Positions 1 through 7,425 are shown, counted from the first letter of the stretch. The stretch: DNA of 11,894 bases from Pseudaestuariivita sp. (GCA_020629995.1 JAHDCH010000065.1:1-11894); one strand, 5' to 3'. Notes: a model not told the origin generated them from the sequence alone. Program-made: numbers and translations.

Positions 1-677
1 CCGAAGAAGAGGTCGAAGATGCCACCCAGCTGCGCCGCCGCAACCGGTTTGACACCCGGTATGTCTATTGCGAGCGTCCCACGGTCATCACCGGGGGCGA
101 GCTGAAGCTCGACATGCTCGACCTCGTCTACAACCCAACTGCGCGCACCTATCAGGCGCCGCTTCAGCTGAAATCGACCGGCGGCATCTTTATCGTCGAC
201 GACCTTGGCCGTCAGGAAGAACCGCCTCAGGCGCTGGTCAACCGCTGGATTGTTCCGCTCGAGGAATCCAAGGACATCCTTGCCCTGCAATCGGGTGAAA
301 AGTTCGAAGTGCCCTTCGACACGCTGGTGATCTTTTCCACCAACTTCCACCCGAACGAGATCTTCGACAAAGCCGCCCTGCGCCGGATCTTCTTCAAGAT
401 CAAGATCGATGGCCCCGACCAGCAGGACTTCCTCAAGATCTTTGCGCTGATCGCCCGCAAGAAAGGGATGCCGCTGGACGAACCGGCGCTGATCCACCTT
501 TTGCAGGCCAAGTACCCCACGATCGACAACGTCTATGCCAACTACCAGCCGGTGTTCCTGGTCGACCAGATGATCGCAATCTGCGAATTCGAAGGCATCC
601 CATACCAGATGACGCCCGATCTGATTGACCGCGCCTGGGCCAACATGTTCGTCAAGGACGAGGTGATCGTCAAATGA
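1..677 (+). CDS. AAA+ ATPase, C-terminal part (5' end outside window)
   Basis: The reading frame is open from base 3 (no start in view) to a TGA at 675-677, giving 224 visible residues. It shows the second half of an AAA+ core. A Walker B-like strand GGIFIVDDLGRQ (bases 180-215) is followed by a sensor-1-like strand LVIFSTNF and then KAALRRIFFKIKID, where the paired arginines sit where an arginine finger or sensor 2 would be expected. The last 100 residues form a helical lid-like region. The Walker A motif and any N-terminal domain must lie upstream, so substrate and partners cannot be named. The fold class follows from the motif order; any more specific role (MoxR-like chaperone, pilus or secretion ATPase) would be a guess. 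It is followed by a hairpin-rich convergent gap, so it is probably the last gene of its transcript. Confidence 0.8.
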   Translation, partial: EEEVEDATQLRRRNRFDTRYVYCERPTVITGGELKLDMLDLVYNPTARTYQAPLQLKSTGGIFIVDDLGRQEEPPQALVNRWIVPLEESKDILALQSGEKFEVPFDTLVIFSTNFHPNEIFDKAALRRIFFKIKIDGPDQQDFLKIFALIARKKGMPLDEPALIHLLQAKYPTIDNVYANYQPVFLVDQMIAICEFEGIPYQMTPDLIDRAWANMFVKDEVIVK

Positions 678-687
678 CGCGCACCGT

Positions 688-708
688 GCCCCGGACATGA
701 TCCGGGGC
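688..708. repeat. Perfect palindromic hairpin, probable dispersed element
   Basis: Arms GCCCCGGA (688-695) and TCCGGGGC (701-708) are exact reverse complements around the 5-base loop CATGA. The stem is very stable and sits 10 bases after the ATPase stop. No T-run follows directly on either strand, so it is not a classical intrinsic terminator on its own. From memory, near-identical palindromes of the CCCCGGA-n5-TCCGGGG kind recur in intergenic regions of many alphaproteobacteria, which suggests a REP-like element. It occurs once in this window, so dispersal cannot be shown here. Confidence 0.55.
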
Positions 709-715
709 CTCCGGC

Positions 716-765
716 GCAGGCTGTGCCGCGCGGCACCTGCCGCATCCAGCGGCATCGGGCCTTTT
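716..765 (+). terminator. Hairpin cluster with short T-run, candidate terminator
   Basis: Two overlapping stems lie between the convergent genes. GTGCCG/CGGCAC (723-728 and 731-736) is extended across a 3-base bulge by GCAG/CTGC (716-719 and 737-740). GCCGC/GCGGC (739-743 and 749-753) follows with loop ATCCA. A TTTT run at 762-765 follows the second stem by 8 bases, in the direction of the ATPase transcript. The T-run is short and slightly distant, so this is a moderate intrinsic terminator candidate for the + strand. Structure on the opposite strand would also slow read-through from the adaptor gene. Confidence 0.4.
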
Positions 766-770
766 CAACG

Positions 771-2051
771 TCAATCTTCGAACGCGCCATCCCACATGGC
801 CGCGAACGGCGCCGTCAGGTAATCCCAGAACGTCGTATCCGCGCCGTTCAGCGCGACCGAAACCGGCATTCCGACCGCCAGCTGGAACCTGTCGCCCAGC
901 GTTTCCCGGGCCAGCGCCACATCATCGGCCAAAAGCTCGGCCGCGCCGGTGTAATGCGCCGCGTTGCCGTTTTCGTCGCGGACGGGTTCAGAGGCGATCT
1001 GTGTCAGGCGAACCCGCAATCTGGGAGCCGTGCGTTGGGGCAGGCTGTCGATCGTCAAAAGCCCCTCCTGCCCGATCCGCACCTGGTCGGCCAGCCGCGC
1101 AGGCACTTTCAACGCGATCCCGGGCGCTTTGAGAGGTTGCGAAATCACCGCCATAGCAGCGCCCGGCCCGGCCACCAACCCGGCGACTGAAATCGGCAGG
1201 TCTGTCACCTGGCCGCCCACAGGCGCCACCACCTGCGCCCCTTCGGTGCGCAACGCCAGCAAGGCGATCTCACCTTCGATCTGGGTCAGCCGGCGCGTGT
1301 TCGCCAGTATGAGATCGGCCAGTCCTTGACGCCGCGTCCGCGTCAGCAGATCGACCTGACGCCGCGCCTCGGCCATCTGGGCACGCAAGCCACTGGCCCG
1401 CGCCTGCGCTGCGGTGTCCGACACGCGCAGCTGCAACGCCTGCTGCTGCAATTGTTCCAACGCGGTCTCGGCCACGAGGCCGCGCGCATTCAGCGTGCCG
1501 GTCTTTTCGGCCCTGCTTTCGACAACCTGCAACAGCTCATCTTGCAGCGCGCTTTGCGCATCCAGCATCCGAAGCTGCTCCTGCGCCGCGCGCGCCGCGG
1601 CACGCTGCCCGTCGATCTGCGCCGCCAGCTGCGCATCCTGCGAGGCAAAAGCCTCGGCCACCGCCGGATCCACGTCACGCTCTTCGGGCGCACCCGCATC
1701 CAGCCTGCGCCGTGCCTCGTCAATCTCGGCCCGCAAGGTTGCCGCGCTGGCTTCAAGCGTCCTCAGACGGATCTGCGCCTCGCCGGTGTCCATCTCGAAC
1801 AGCGGCTGGCCCGCGATGACGGTGTCATGCAAGGCCACATGCACCTTGGCAACGCGCCCGCCCTGCACATGCTGGACCGTATGGCTTGGCGCTGTGGGGC
1901 TGATCGCGCCCGGCACCCGCAGCGTTGTTGCGATATGCGCGCCCATCGCCCAGATCAAGGCCGAGGCGAGGAAGCCCGCCAGCACGAACCCGGCGGCAAA
2001 CAGGTTCCGCGTCACCGCGCGCGGCGGCATGGTCAGATCGGTCTGGGTCAT
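771..2051 (-). CDS. HlyD-family type I secretion periplasmic adaptor
   Basis: This 426-residue protein matches the usual size of PrsE/HlyD membrane-fusion subunits. A short cytosolic tail is followed by one membrane segment (about residues 17-37, FAAGFVLAGFLASALIWAMG). Next comes the first half of a lipoyl-like barrel-sandwich (about 63-90, GGRVAKVHVALHDTVIAGQPLF). A long Ala/Gln/Glu/Arg-rich coiled coil spans about 90-270. The second lipoyl half contains VVAPVGGQVTDLPISVAGLV, and a beta-barrel C-terminal region closes the protein. It should bridge the ABC exporter to a TolC-type outer-membrane channel. It starts 3 bases after the exporter stop, so translation is probably coupled; an AAGG in the exporter's last codons (GAAAAGG, about 12-15 bases upstream) is the only ribosome-site candidate. 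No outer-membrane component is encoded nearby, as is common for PrsDE-like systems in alphaproteobacteria. Confidence 0.95.
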   Translation of the reverse strand: MTQTDLTMPPRAVTRNLFAAGFVLAGFLASALIWAMGAHIATTLRVPGAISPTAPSHTVQHVQGGRVAKVHVALHDTVIAGQPLFEMDTGEAQIRLRTLEASAATLRAEIDEARRRLDAGAPEERDVDPAVAEAFASQDAQLAAQIDGQRAAARAAQEQLRMLDAQSALQDELLQVVESRAEKTGTLNARGLVAETALEQLQQQALQLRVSDTAAQARASGLRAQMAEARRQVDLLTRTRRQGLADLILANTRRLTQIEGEIALLALRTEGAQVVAPVGGQVTDLPISVAGLVAGPGAAMAVISQPLKAPGIALKVPARLADQVRIGQEGLLTIDSLPQRTAPRLRVRLTQIASEPVRDENGNAAHYTGAAELLADDVALARETLGDRFQLAVGMPVSVALNGADTTFWDYLTAPFAAMWDGAFED

Positions 2052-2054
2052 GGC

Positions 2055-4133
2055 CTAGTGAACCTTTTCAATCGGGGGGGCATCGTTGACGATCCGCGCG
2101 AAATAAGCCTGCCGCCCCTCGTGCACGCGGTGTTCGAACGTGTCAGCCAGCTGCATCACCGTCGCCAGGGAATGCTCGTCAGCGCTCAGCGTGGATTCAC
2201 CGGCCTGACTCATCTCGACCAGCTGGCGCACCTTATGCACCTTCGCTTCCAGCCTTGCCTTGTTTTCCTCGCTCATGGTGATCGAACAGGTCACGTCATC
2301 GATGAACCGAAACTCAAAGAACAACATGCGCCGCGGGTCCGTCGGCCCGTTTTCCGCGGCAAATGCAAACAGCTCGGACGCGATCACCGTCACACGGCGT
2401 TTGAAGTCTTCGTCACCATCGCGGACAAACTGGTTTTGCACCCAATCATTCAGGTCCTGCAGCGCAGCCGACGTCACTGGAAGCCGGATTCGGCGATGCG
2501 AATTGGCCAACCGGCCCAGAATCTCGGCCCTGGGGCCGCTGTCGACGACGCGGCCTTGCTCCAGCACCAGCGCCCGGTCCGCCAGATTGGCCACCGCCAT
2601 GCGGTGCAGCGTCATCACGATGGTGACACCTGACGCCTTGAGCCGCACGATGGCATCACCCAGCTGCCGTTCCGCCATATGATCCAGCAGGGCGTTGGGC
2701 TCGTCCAGAAAGAGGTATTTGGGCTGGTGGTACAGCGCGCGCGCCAGCGCCAGCCGCTGAACCTGCCCCGAGGACACCAGATGCCGCCCCGCGCGCATGT
2801 CGGTTTCATACGCGTCAGGCAGGGCCGAGATCATCCCGTGCACCCCGGCCAGCCGCGCCGCGGCAAGAACGCGCGTGTCGTCTCGCGCCGGATCAAACGA
2901 GGCGATGTTTTCCGCAATCGTCCCGCCAAAAAGAGCGGCCTGCTGCGGGACATACCCGATGCTGCGCGCACGGGTCTGCGCAGGCAGCGCCTGCACATCC
3001 GTCTGATCCAGGAACACCGTCCCGATCGGCGCCGGATCGATCCCGGCCAGCGCGTTCAGCAGCGTCGTCTTGCCCGACCCGGATTCGCCCAGGATGGCCA
3101 GGCAGGTGCCGGCACCAAGCTCGACCGAGACGCGGTCAAGCCGCGGCGCGGCACCGCCGCCGCGCGGATAGGTCAGCTGGGTGGCGCTGAGCGCGCCGCT
3201 GAGGTCCGCCACCTCGGTCTGACCGTCCGAGCTTTGCGCCTCAAAGTCGCGAAAGCCCACCCAGGCGCTTTTCAGCTGAGGCAGCTGGCTCCACAGACCG
3301 ATGATCCCTTCGATGATGCCCAGCGATTTGGTCAGGATGATCGACGCACCGATCATGCCGCCCGCCGACAGGTTGCCCTGCGTCACCAGCACCGCGCCAA
3401 GGGTCAGCGTGCCGATCTGCGCGCCCATACGCAGCATCCGCGCCACCGAATCGAACCCGTCCAGCAGACGCTGACCACGTTGCGCGGCGGTCTGGCTCTC
3501 TTCGATCAGGTGGGAATAGCGCTGGCCCAGATTGCGCCCCAGCGCCATCAGGTCGGCCATCGGCCCGTACTGGTCGATCAGGCGCAACGCCTCCATCCCG
3601 CTGTCGCGGCGCGTCTGCGCCTGATCCGCCGCGTCCCGGGTCAGCGCTGCGCCCAGCCAAGCGATCACGCCCAGTGTCAGCGAGGCCGCCAGCAGCAAGA
3701 CCAGAAAGGCCGGGTGAATCAGGAACAGCGCCAGCAAGAAGAACGGCACCCAGGGCAGGTCAACCACGCTGAGGATACCCCGCCCGGCAAAAAAACCGCG
3801 CAGGGCGCTGACGGCGTTAAGCGCGGGCAGATCGTTGCGGCGGCCTTCCGCGAGGACAATCCGCGCGCCCACACGTTCAAGCCAGTCGGCAGCTTGCGAC
3901 CTCGCCCGATCCCGGAAGAATTCGACCAGCGCGTTTGCCAGCAGCGCCAGCGCGGCCACAATCCCCAGCAGCGCCAGCGTGTGCAGGTTGCCGCTTGGCA
4001 CGACCCGGTCCAGCACATTCATCATGAACAGCGGCGAGGTCAGCACCGCAAGGTTGGTCACACAGGCAAACAGCACCAGCGGCGGGAAAAAGGATTTGGC
4101 GCGCCCCAGCACCATTTTCGACTGATCAGACAT
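2055..4133 (-). CDS. Type I secretion ABC exporter with C-terminal extension
   Basis: A 692-residue fused permease/ATPase of the PrtD/PrsD class, with no N-terminal C39 peptidase-like domain. Hydrophobic segments fall at about residues 14-41, 51-72, 128-163 and 238-283. The nucleotide-binding domain shows Walker A GESGSGKTT (349-357), Q-loop YVPQQ, a variant signature VSSGQ (453-457; canonical LSGGQ), Walker B YLFLDEP (473-479) and H-loop TLHR (508-511). It would pump the RTX protein across the inner membrane with the adjacent HlyD protein. I chose ATG at 4131-4133, preceded by a G-rich stretch (GGGGGC), over an in-frame TTG nine codons upstream. About 140 residues (roughly 550-692) follow the ABC domain. 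Typical PrtD proteins are near 570-590 residues and end soon after it, so this tail is an unexplained extra domain. Confidence 0.95.
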   Translation of the reverse strand: MSDQSKMVLGRAKSFFPPLVLFACVTNLAVLTSPLFMMNVLDRVVPSGNLHTLALLGIVAALALLANALVEFFRDRARSQAADWLERVGARIVLAEGRRNDLPALNAVSALRGFFAGRGILSVVDLPWVPFFLLALFLIHPAFLVLLLAASLTLGVIAWLGAALTRDAADQAQTRRDSGMEALRLIDQYGPMADLMALGRNLGQRYSHLIEESQTAAQRGQRLLDGFDSVARMLRMGAQIGTLTLGAVLVTQGNLSAGGMIGASIILTKSLGIIEGIIGLWSQLPQLKSAWVGFRDFEAQSSDGQTEVADLSGALSATQLTYPRGGGAAPRLDRVSVELGAGTCLAILGESGSGKTTLLNALAGIDPAPIGTVFLDQTDVQALPAQTRARSIGYVPQQAALFGGTIAENIASFDPARDDTRVLAAARLAGVHGMISALPDAYETDMRAGRHLVSSGQVQRLALARALYHQPKYLFLDEPNALLDHMAERQLGDAIVRLKASGVTIVMTLHRMAVANLADRALVLEQGRVVDSGPRAEILGRLANSHRRIRLPVTSAALQDLNDWVQNQFVRDGDEDFKRRVTVIASELFAFAAENGPTDPRRMLFFEFRFIDDVTCSITMSEENKARLEAKVHKVRQLVEMSQAGESTLSADEHSLATVMQLADTFEHRVHEGRQAYFARIVNDAPPIEKVH
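2058..2483 (-). other. Extra C-terminal domain of the ABC exporter
   Basis: This stretch encodes about the last 142 residues of the exporter, after the normal end of the ABC domain. It is soluble-looking and charged, with alternating predicted helices and strands. It begins with a segment like RIRLPVTSAALQDLNDWV, then a helix VIASELFAFAAENG, then a strand pair RMLFFEFRFIDDVTCSITM, then helices rich in Glu, Lys and His. The order 'short strand, helix, helix containing SEL, strand pair' loosely recalls the first half of RsbW-type GHKL ATPases. The conserved Asn of their N-box and the later glycine boxes are not visible. Resemblance is by eye only; it may be an unrelated fold or a degenerate regulatory domain. 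Confidence 0.55.
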
Positions 4134-4166
4134 GCCGCCCCCGGGATGCACACGAAACAACTTGAT

Positions 4167-4194
4167 CGCAGAGCCGCCCCAAGGCCGCTCTGCG
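4167..4194 (-). promoter_or_regulatory. Hairpin between RTX gene and exporter gene
   Basis: Arms CGCAGAGC (4167-4174) and GCTCTGCG (4187-4194) pair perfectly. After one mismatch, GCC/GGC (4176-4178 and 4183-4185) adds three pairs around a 4-base loop. On the transcribed minus strand the stem ends 33 bases before the exporter ATG and lies 15 bases past the RTX stop. No T-run follows directly (the sequence continues ATCAAGTTGTTT), so partial termination or protection of the RTX message from 3' decay are both possible. Either would make more substrate than exporter. Confidence 0.5.
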
Positions 4195-4209
4195 CAGGAT
4201 CCCGCAGGA

Positions 4210-7200
4210 TCAGATGATGAAGTTGGATTCCGTCAGGTCGTCCGCGGACACCGACTTGATCAACAGGCTGTCACCGGCACCGGTTTTGTCGATGCCTTCA
4301 AGGTTGATCTCGACCGCCCAGCCATGGTCGATCATCCGGTCCTGGATGTCGGCATAGGTCAGCCCATAGGCGCTGAGGTCGATCAGGTCATGCTCGGTCT
4401 CGAAATCGTGGATCAGATCGCGCCCGCCGCCATGCGTGTGCACAAAGGTGTCGGACGCACCGTCACCGCTCCACTGACCGCCCCAAAGATGATCGTTGCC
4501 GGCGCCACCTTCCAGCGTGTCGCTGCCTGTGCCGCCAACCAGCTTGTCAACGCCGCCACCGCCGCTAAGGCTGTCATCGCCGGAAATCCCCAGCAGGAAA
4601 TCGTTGCCAAGCCCGCCGTCCACGACGTCGTCGCCCTGTCCGGCGTGCAACGTGTCGTCCCCCGAGCCGCCTAACATGCTGTCGGCACCGGTCCCGCCAT
4701 AGGCGCGATCGTTGCCGTCTCCGCCGTCGATATGATCATCGCCCGCTCGGGCATAGAACGTGTCGCTGCCGGCGCCACCGAACAGAGTGTCGTTCATGGC
4801 TCCGGTGAACATGGCGTCGTTTCCTTCGCCCCCGTCCATGTGGTTTGCGCCCTGGGTGTCGACCATCCGGTCGTTGCCCAGACCGCCGAACATCATGTCG
4901 TTGCCGACGCTGCCACCTAGGAAATCATCGCCCGAGCCGCCATCCATGGTGTCATCACCCGTGCCACCCTGCAGCGTGTCATTGCCAAAGTTGCCATAGA
5001 TTTCGTCATTGCCGGCACCGCCGCGCAGCTTGTCGTCGCCCCCGTCATCCACGATGACGGACGGCTCACGCACCAGGACGGTCGCGGTCTGGTCAACCTC
5101 GGCAAAGGGATCGCCCGACCGCGGATCCACCGCGCCGTCGTTCGAGCCGGTCGATTGCGCGCTTGCCACATGTTCGGCCAGGGCGCTGCCGTTGTCCCAG
5201 TCCATGTGGATCTGATAGATGCCTCCTTCGGCCGCGGTCGAACTGTCCAGATCGTGGTCACCCCGGTTCAGGCCCGCATAAAGGTTGCCGTCTCCGTCCA
5301 TGAACACCGCGCCATAGGCACCCTTGGCCATGCCATCGACCATCTCTCCGTCGACGAGCGTGTTGGAAATCGGAATTTCGGTGATCACCGGCGCGTTGGT
5401 GCCGTCAAAGTTGGACAGGTCGATCTTGACCACCTTGCCGTCCTGACCGTTCTGCGACGGCGCGACCACGGCGTAAAAGCTGTCGTCCTCCGCGTTATAG
5501 GCGATGTCATAGGTGCGCCCTTCGAACAGATCGGCCGGCAGATAGTAGTTTTCCACCGCCGGGTTGCCGTCGGCATCCAGATTGTCGACGTCGATCTTGG
5601 TGATCCGGTTGACCGAGGCCTGGAAGGTATAAAGGTTCCCCTCATCGTCGAAGTCGCCGACAAAGTCGCCCACCGGCGTCTCGCCGATGCGGTAGGCTTT
5701 GCCGCTCGCGTCGATCGCCACCAGATCGGTGGGCGACACCGGGTTGCCGACCGCGTCCACGCCTTCGGCCTTGGCAATGCCATAGATCATGTCGTCTTCG
5801 ACATTGAAGCCGATCGCATTGACGCGCAGCCCTGTTGAAGGGCCGGCGTCGGTATAGGTTTCGGTCTCGACGTCAAAGACCTTCAGCTGGCCGTCGATCA
5901 CCTGGTACAGGTTGGTCTGGCCGGGGGCAAAAGCGTCCACCGCAACATCGACACCGCCCACGTTGAGAGTGGAGTCGTAGCTGTAGATCGGCCCGCTGGT
6001 GTCGATCTCGGGGCCTGCGTTGGCGACCTGTTCATCGGTGGGCACGTTGCGAATGGTCAGCTCGCCCGGGCCACCCGTGCCGGTGAATTCGACATTCACC
6101 GATTCAAATACGCCCGAGGTCACGTCAAAGGTGCCGACCACTTCGTCATTGAACAGCACCTCGACCGATCCGGACGTTGCGCCGCCCGCAAGGTTCGACG
6201 CCAGCTCGAGCGACATGGAATAGCTTTGCCCCGCCTCGGTCTCAAAGCTTTGCGTCATTTCCGGCAGGCCGGTGGCCTCGTCATGGGCGATCGTCCACGC
6301 CCCGCCCTCGGCATGGGCCGCCATCGTGGTGGCCCCTTGCGCATTTGACAGGATGTTCGAACCGGCCATATCGCCATGGATCGTGTCATCCCCGTCGCCG
6401 GCGTTGATCGTATCGGCGCCAAGCCCCCCTTCGGCGGAATCGTTGCCCCATTGCAGGTTCAGGATATCCTGCCCCTTGCCACCAAAGGCCGTATCGTCGC
6501 CGGTGCCGCCATTGACGCGGTCATCGCCGGCACCGCCTGACAGAAAATCATTGCCGGCATTGCCCAGCAGCACATCGGCGCCGACCCCGCCAAAGATCAC
6601 GTCATCCGACCCGTCGGCGTTCATGTGCGGGTCCGCCTCGGTGTTCACCGCGCTTGCGTCATAGACCCATTTTCCGTCCACCAGCGACCATTCCGATCCA
6701 GCGCCGCCGCCGACCAGCAGGTCGTTGCCGTCGTTGCCGGTGATGCTGTCCTCGCCCGTGCGCCCCTCAAGACGGTCATGCCCGGTCTCTCCGGCCTGGT
6801 TCTGTGCAGCCTCGCTTGACGGATCTGCGTACAGGCTGATGGTATCGATCAGCGGACCATAGCCGTTGTCCTCGCTCTCCAGCTCGCGGATCTCAAGCCG
6901 TTCGGTGTTGCCGGTCCCCGGCACGGACACCGTGTAGGTCGTCCATTGCGAAGACTCGTCCAGCGTGATGGTCGCCACGACCTCTCCGCCCCAGACGATC
7001 TCCATGCTCTCGCCTTCCGATCCCGGGCGCGCACGCGCGCTGATCTCAAGCTCGTAGGTGTCGCCGGCATAGGTTTCGACATCCTGAAACAGGCTGTTTG
7101 CCGAGCCACCGTGGACGTCCAGCTCGATCAGGCCGCTGCCGTCGCCTGACGTGATCCCGTTGTGGCCCTGCGCCCAGTATTCGATGCCGTTGCCGTTCGA

Positions 7201-7425
7201 TTGCCACCCTTCGATCGCGTTTGCGACGTGCCAGCCCCCGGTCTCGGGCGTCTCCAGCAGGCTGTTGGTCAACAGCTGAACCCTGTCGGTTCCGGCCGAG
7301 GCCCCCGAGGTCGCACCGCCGCCGGACAACGTGTCGTCCCCGCCATTGCCCAGAATGGAATCGTCGGTCTGGTTGCCCTGGATCGCGTCTGCTCCATCAG
7401 ATCCTTGTCGAAAATCGGTGCTCAT
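4210..7425 (-). CDS. Large RTX Ca-binding type I secretion substrate, mosaic
   Basis: 1071 residues, acidic, Gly/Asp-rich and without any cysteine, as expected of type I secreted proteins. Order: RTX stub (7-37, e.g. GNGGDDTLSGGG); jelly-roll, DUF642/carbohydrate-binding-like module (about 47-200, with IEGWQSNGNGIEYWAQGHNG and LFQDVETYAGDTYEL); RTX block (about 213-353); second beta-sandwich-like module (about 355-460); propeller-like region (about 475-765) with repeated NVEDDMIYGI / DDEGNLYTF / AEDDSFYAV / GDGNLYAGL strands, resembling DUF6923; long RTX block (793-985); C-terminal secretion region with DTFVHTHGGGRDLIHDF and LIDLSAYG, ending ESNFII. ATG at 7423-7425 has GAGGG 7 bases upstream. 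It heads the operon encoding its likely exporter. No protease zinc motif (HExxH), lipase motif or other catalytic signature was seen, so an adhesin, matrix or surface-layer-like role is more likely than an enzyme, though this is inference. Confidence 0.93.
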   Translation of the reverse strand: MSTDFRQGSDGADAIQGNQTDDSILGNGGDDTLSGGGATSGASAGTDRVQLLTNSLLETPETGGWHVANAIEGWQSNGNGIEYWAQGHNGITSGDGSGLIELDVHGGSANSLFQDVETYAGDTYELEISARARPGSEGESMEIVWGGEVVATITLDESSQWTTYTVSVPGTGNTERLEIRELESEDNGYGPLIDTISLYADPSSEAAQNQAGETGHDRLEGRTGEDSITGNDGNDLLVGGGAGSEWSLVDGKWVYDASAVNTEADPHMNADGSDDVIFGGVGADVLLGNAGNDFLSGGAGDDRVNGGTGDDTAFGGKGQDILNLQWGNDSAEGGLGADTINAGDGDDTIHGDMAGSNILSNAQGATTMAAHAEGGAWTIAHDEATGLPEMTQSFETEAGQSYSMSLELASNLAGGATSGSVEVLFNDEVVGTFDVTSGVFESVNVEFTGTGGPGELTIRNVPTDEQVANAGPEIDTSGPIYSYDSTLNVGGVDVAVDAFAPGQTNLYQVIDGQLKVFDVETETYTDAGPSTGLRVNAIGFNVEDDMIYGIAKAEGVDAVGNPVSPTDLVAIDASGKAYRIGETPVGDFVGDFDDEGNLYTFQASVNRITKIDVDNLDADGNPAVENYYLPADLFEGRTYDIAYNAEDDSFYAVVAPSQNGQDGKVVKIDLSNFDGTNAPVITEIPISNTLVDGEMVDGMAKGAYGAVFMDGDGNLYAGLNRGDHDLDSSTAAEGGIYQIHMDWDNGSALAEHVASAQSTGSNDGAVDPRSGDPFAEVDQTATVLVREPSVIVDDGGDDKLRGGAGNDEIYGNFGNDTLQGGTGDDTMDGGSGDDFLGGSVGNDMMFGGLGNDRMVDTQGANHMDGGEGNDAMFTGAMNDTLFGGAGSDTFYARAGDDHIDGGDGNDRAYGGTGADSMLGGSGDDTLHAGQGDDVVDGGLGNDFLLGISGDDSLSGGGGVDKLVGGTGSDTLEGGAGNDHLWGGQWSGDGASDTFVHTHGGGRDLIHDFETEHDLIDLSAYGLTYADIQDRMIDHGWAVEINLEGIDKTGAGDSLLIKSVSADDLTESNFII
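4213..4455 (-). other. C-terminal type I secretion signal region
   Basis: Encodes residues 991-1071, downstream of the last nonapeptide. The segment DTFVHTHGGGRDLIHDFETEHDLIDLSAYG follows the pattern of the conserved C-terminal region of many RTX exoproteins (D.F.....G.D.I.DF....D.IDLS). The chain ends with a short acidic stretch and hydrophobic residues (ESNFII), consistent with an uncleaved C-terminal export signal of the kind recognised by PrtD/HlyB-type exporters. Function is inferred from the family. Confidence 0.75.
4471..5049 (-). repeat. Main RTX nonapeptide array
   Basis: Encodes residues about 793-985 of the RTX protein: roughly twenty tandem GGxGxDxux-type nonapeptides, for example GGAGNDEIY, GGTGDDTMD, GGSGDDFLG, GGDGNDRAY and GGAGNDHLW. 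A few units are degenerate (DTQGANHMD, TGAMNDTLF). Such arrays form parallel beta-rolls that fold on Ca2+ outside the cell. On the + strand the array reads as a monotonous run of GCCGCC/GTCGTC-rich codons. Confidence 0.9.
6367..6789 (-). repeat. First internal RTX block, interrupted
   Basis: Encodes residues about 213-353. Two RTX-like units (GRTGEDSIT, GNDGNDLLV) are followed by a non-RTX insert of about 30 residues (SEWSLVDGKWVYDASAV onward), then about eight further units such as GGVGADVLL, GNAGNDFLS and GGTGDDTAF. The block links the N-terminal jelly-roll module to the second beta-sandwich-like module. Confidence 0.8.

Noticed and set aside
1326..2633. Open frame on the + strand spanning the HlyD gene and the end of the exporter
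   Set aside because: It crosses two real minus-strand genes and their junction, has a His/Arg-rich product with no motif, and lacks a ribosome site.
4134..4160. Upstream TTG start for the ABC exporter
   Set aside because: The added nine residues come from the spacer and contain its G-rich stretch, which works better as the ribosome site for the ATG at 4133.
2679..4217. Long open frame (about 512 codons) on the + strand opposite the ABC exporter
   Set aside because: Its product is Arg/Gln/His-rich without domain motifs, and it mirrors a clear ABC exporter in GC-rich DNA, where antisense frames stay open by codon bias.
4471..5049. Tandem repeat pattern that might suggest a CRISPR array or satellite
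   Set aside because: The periodicity is 27 bases, in frame, and explained fully by RTX nonapeptide codons; there are no unique spacers.
5155..5838. Val/Asp-rich open frame on the + strand opposite the RTX propeller-like region
   Set aside because: It is antisense to GTC/GAC-rich codons, which produces artificial Val/Asp runs; there is no independent support.
771..7425. Secretion operon as a metalloprotease or lipase export system
   Set aside because: The RTX protein has no HExxH zinc motif, no GxSxG-containing hydrolase domain, and no inhibitor or TolC gene follows.
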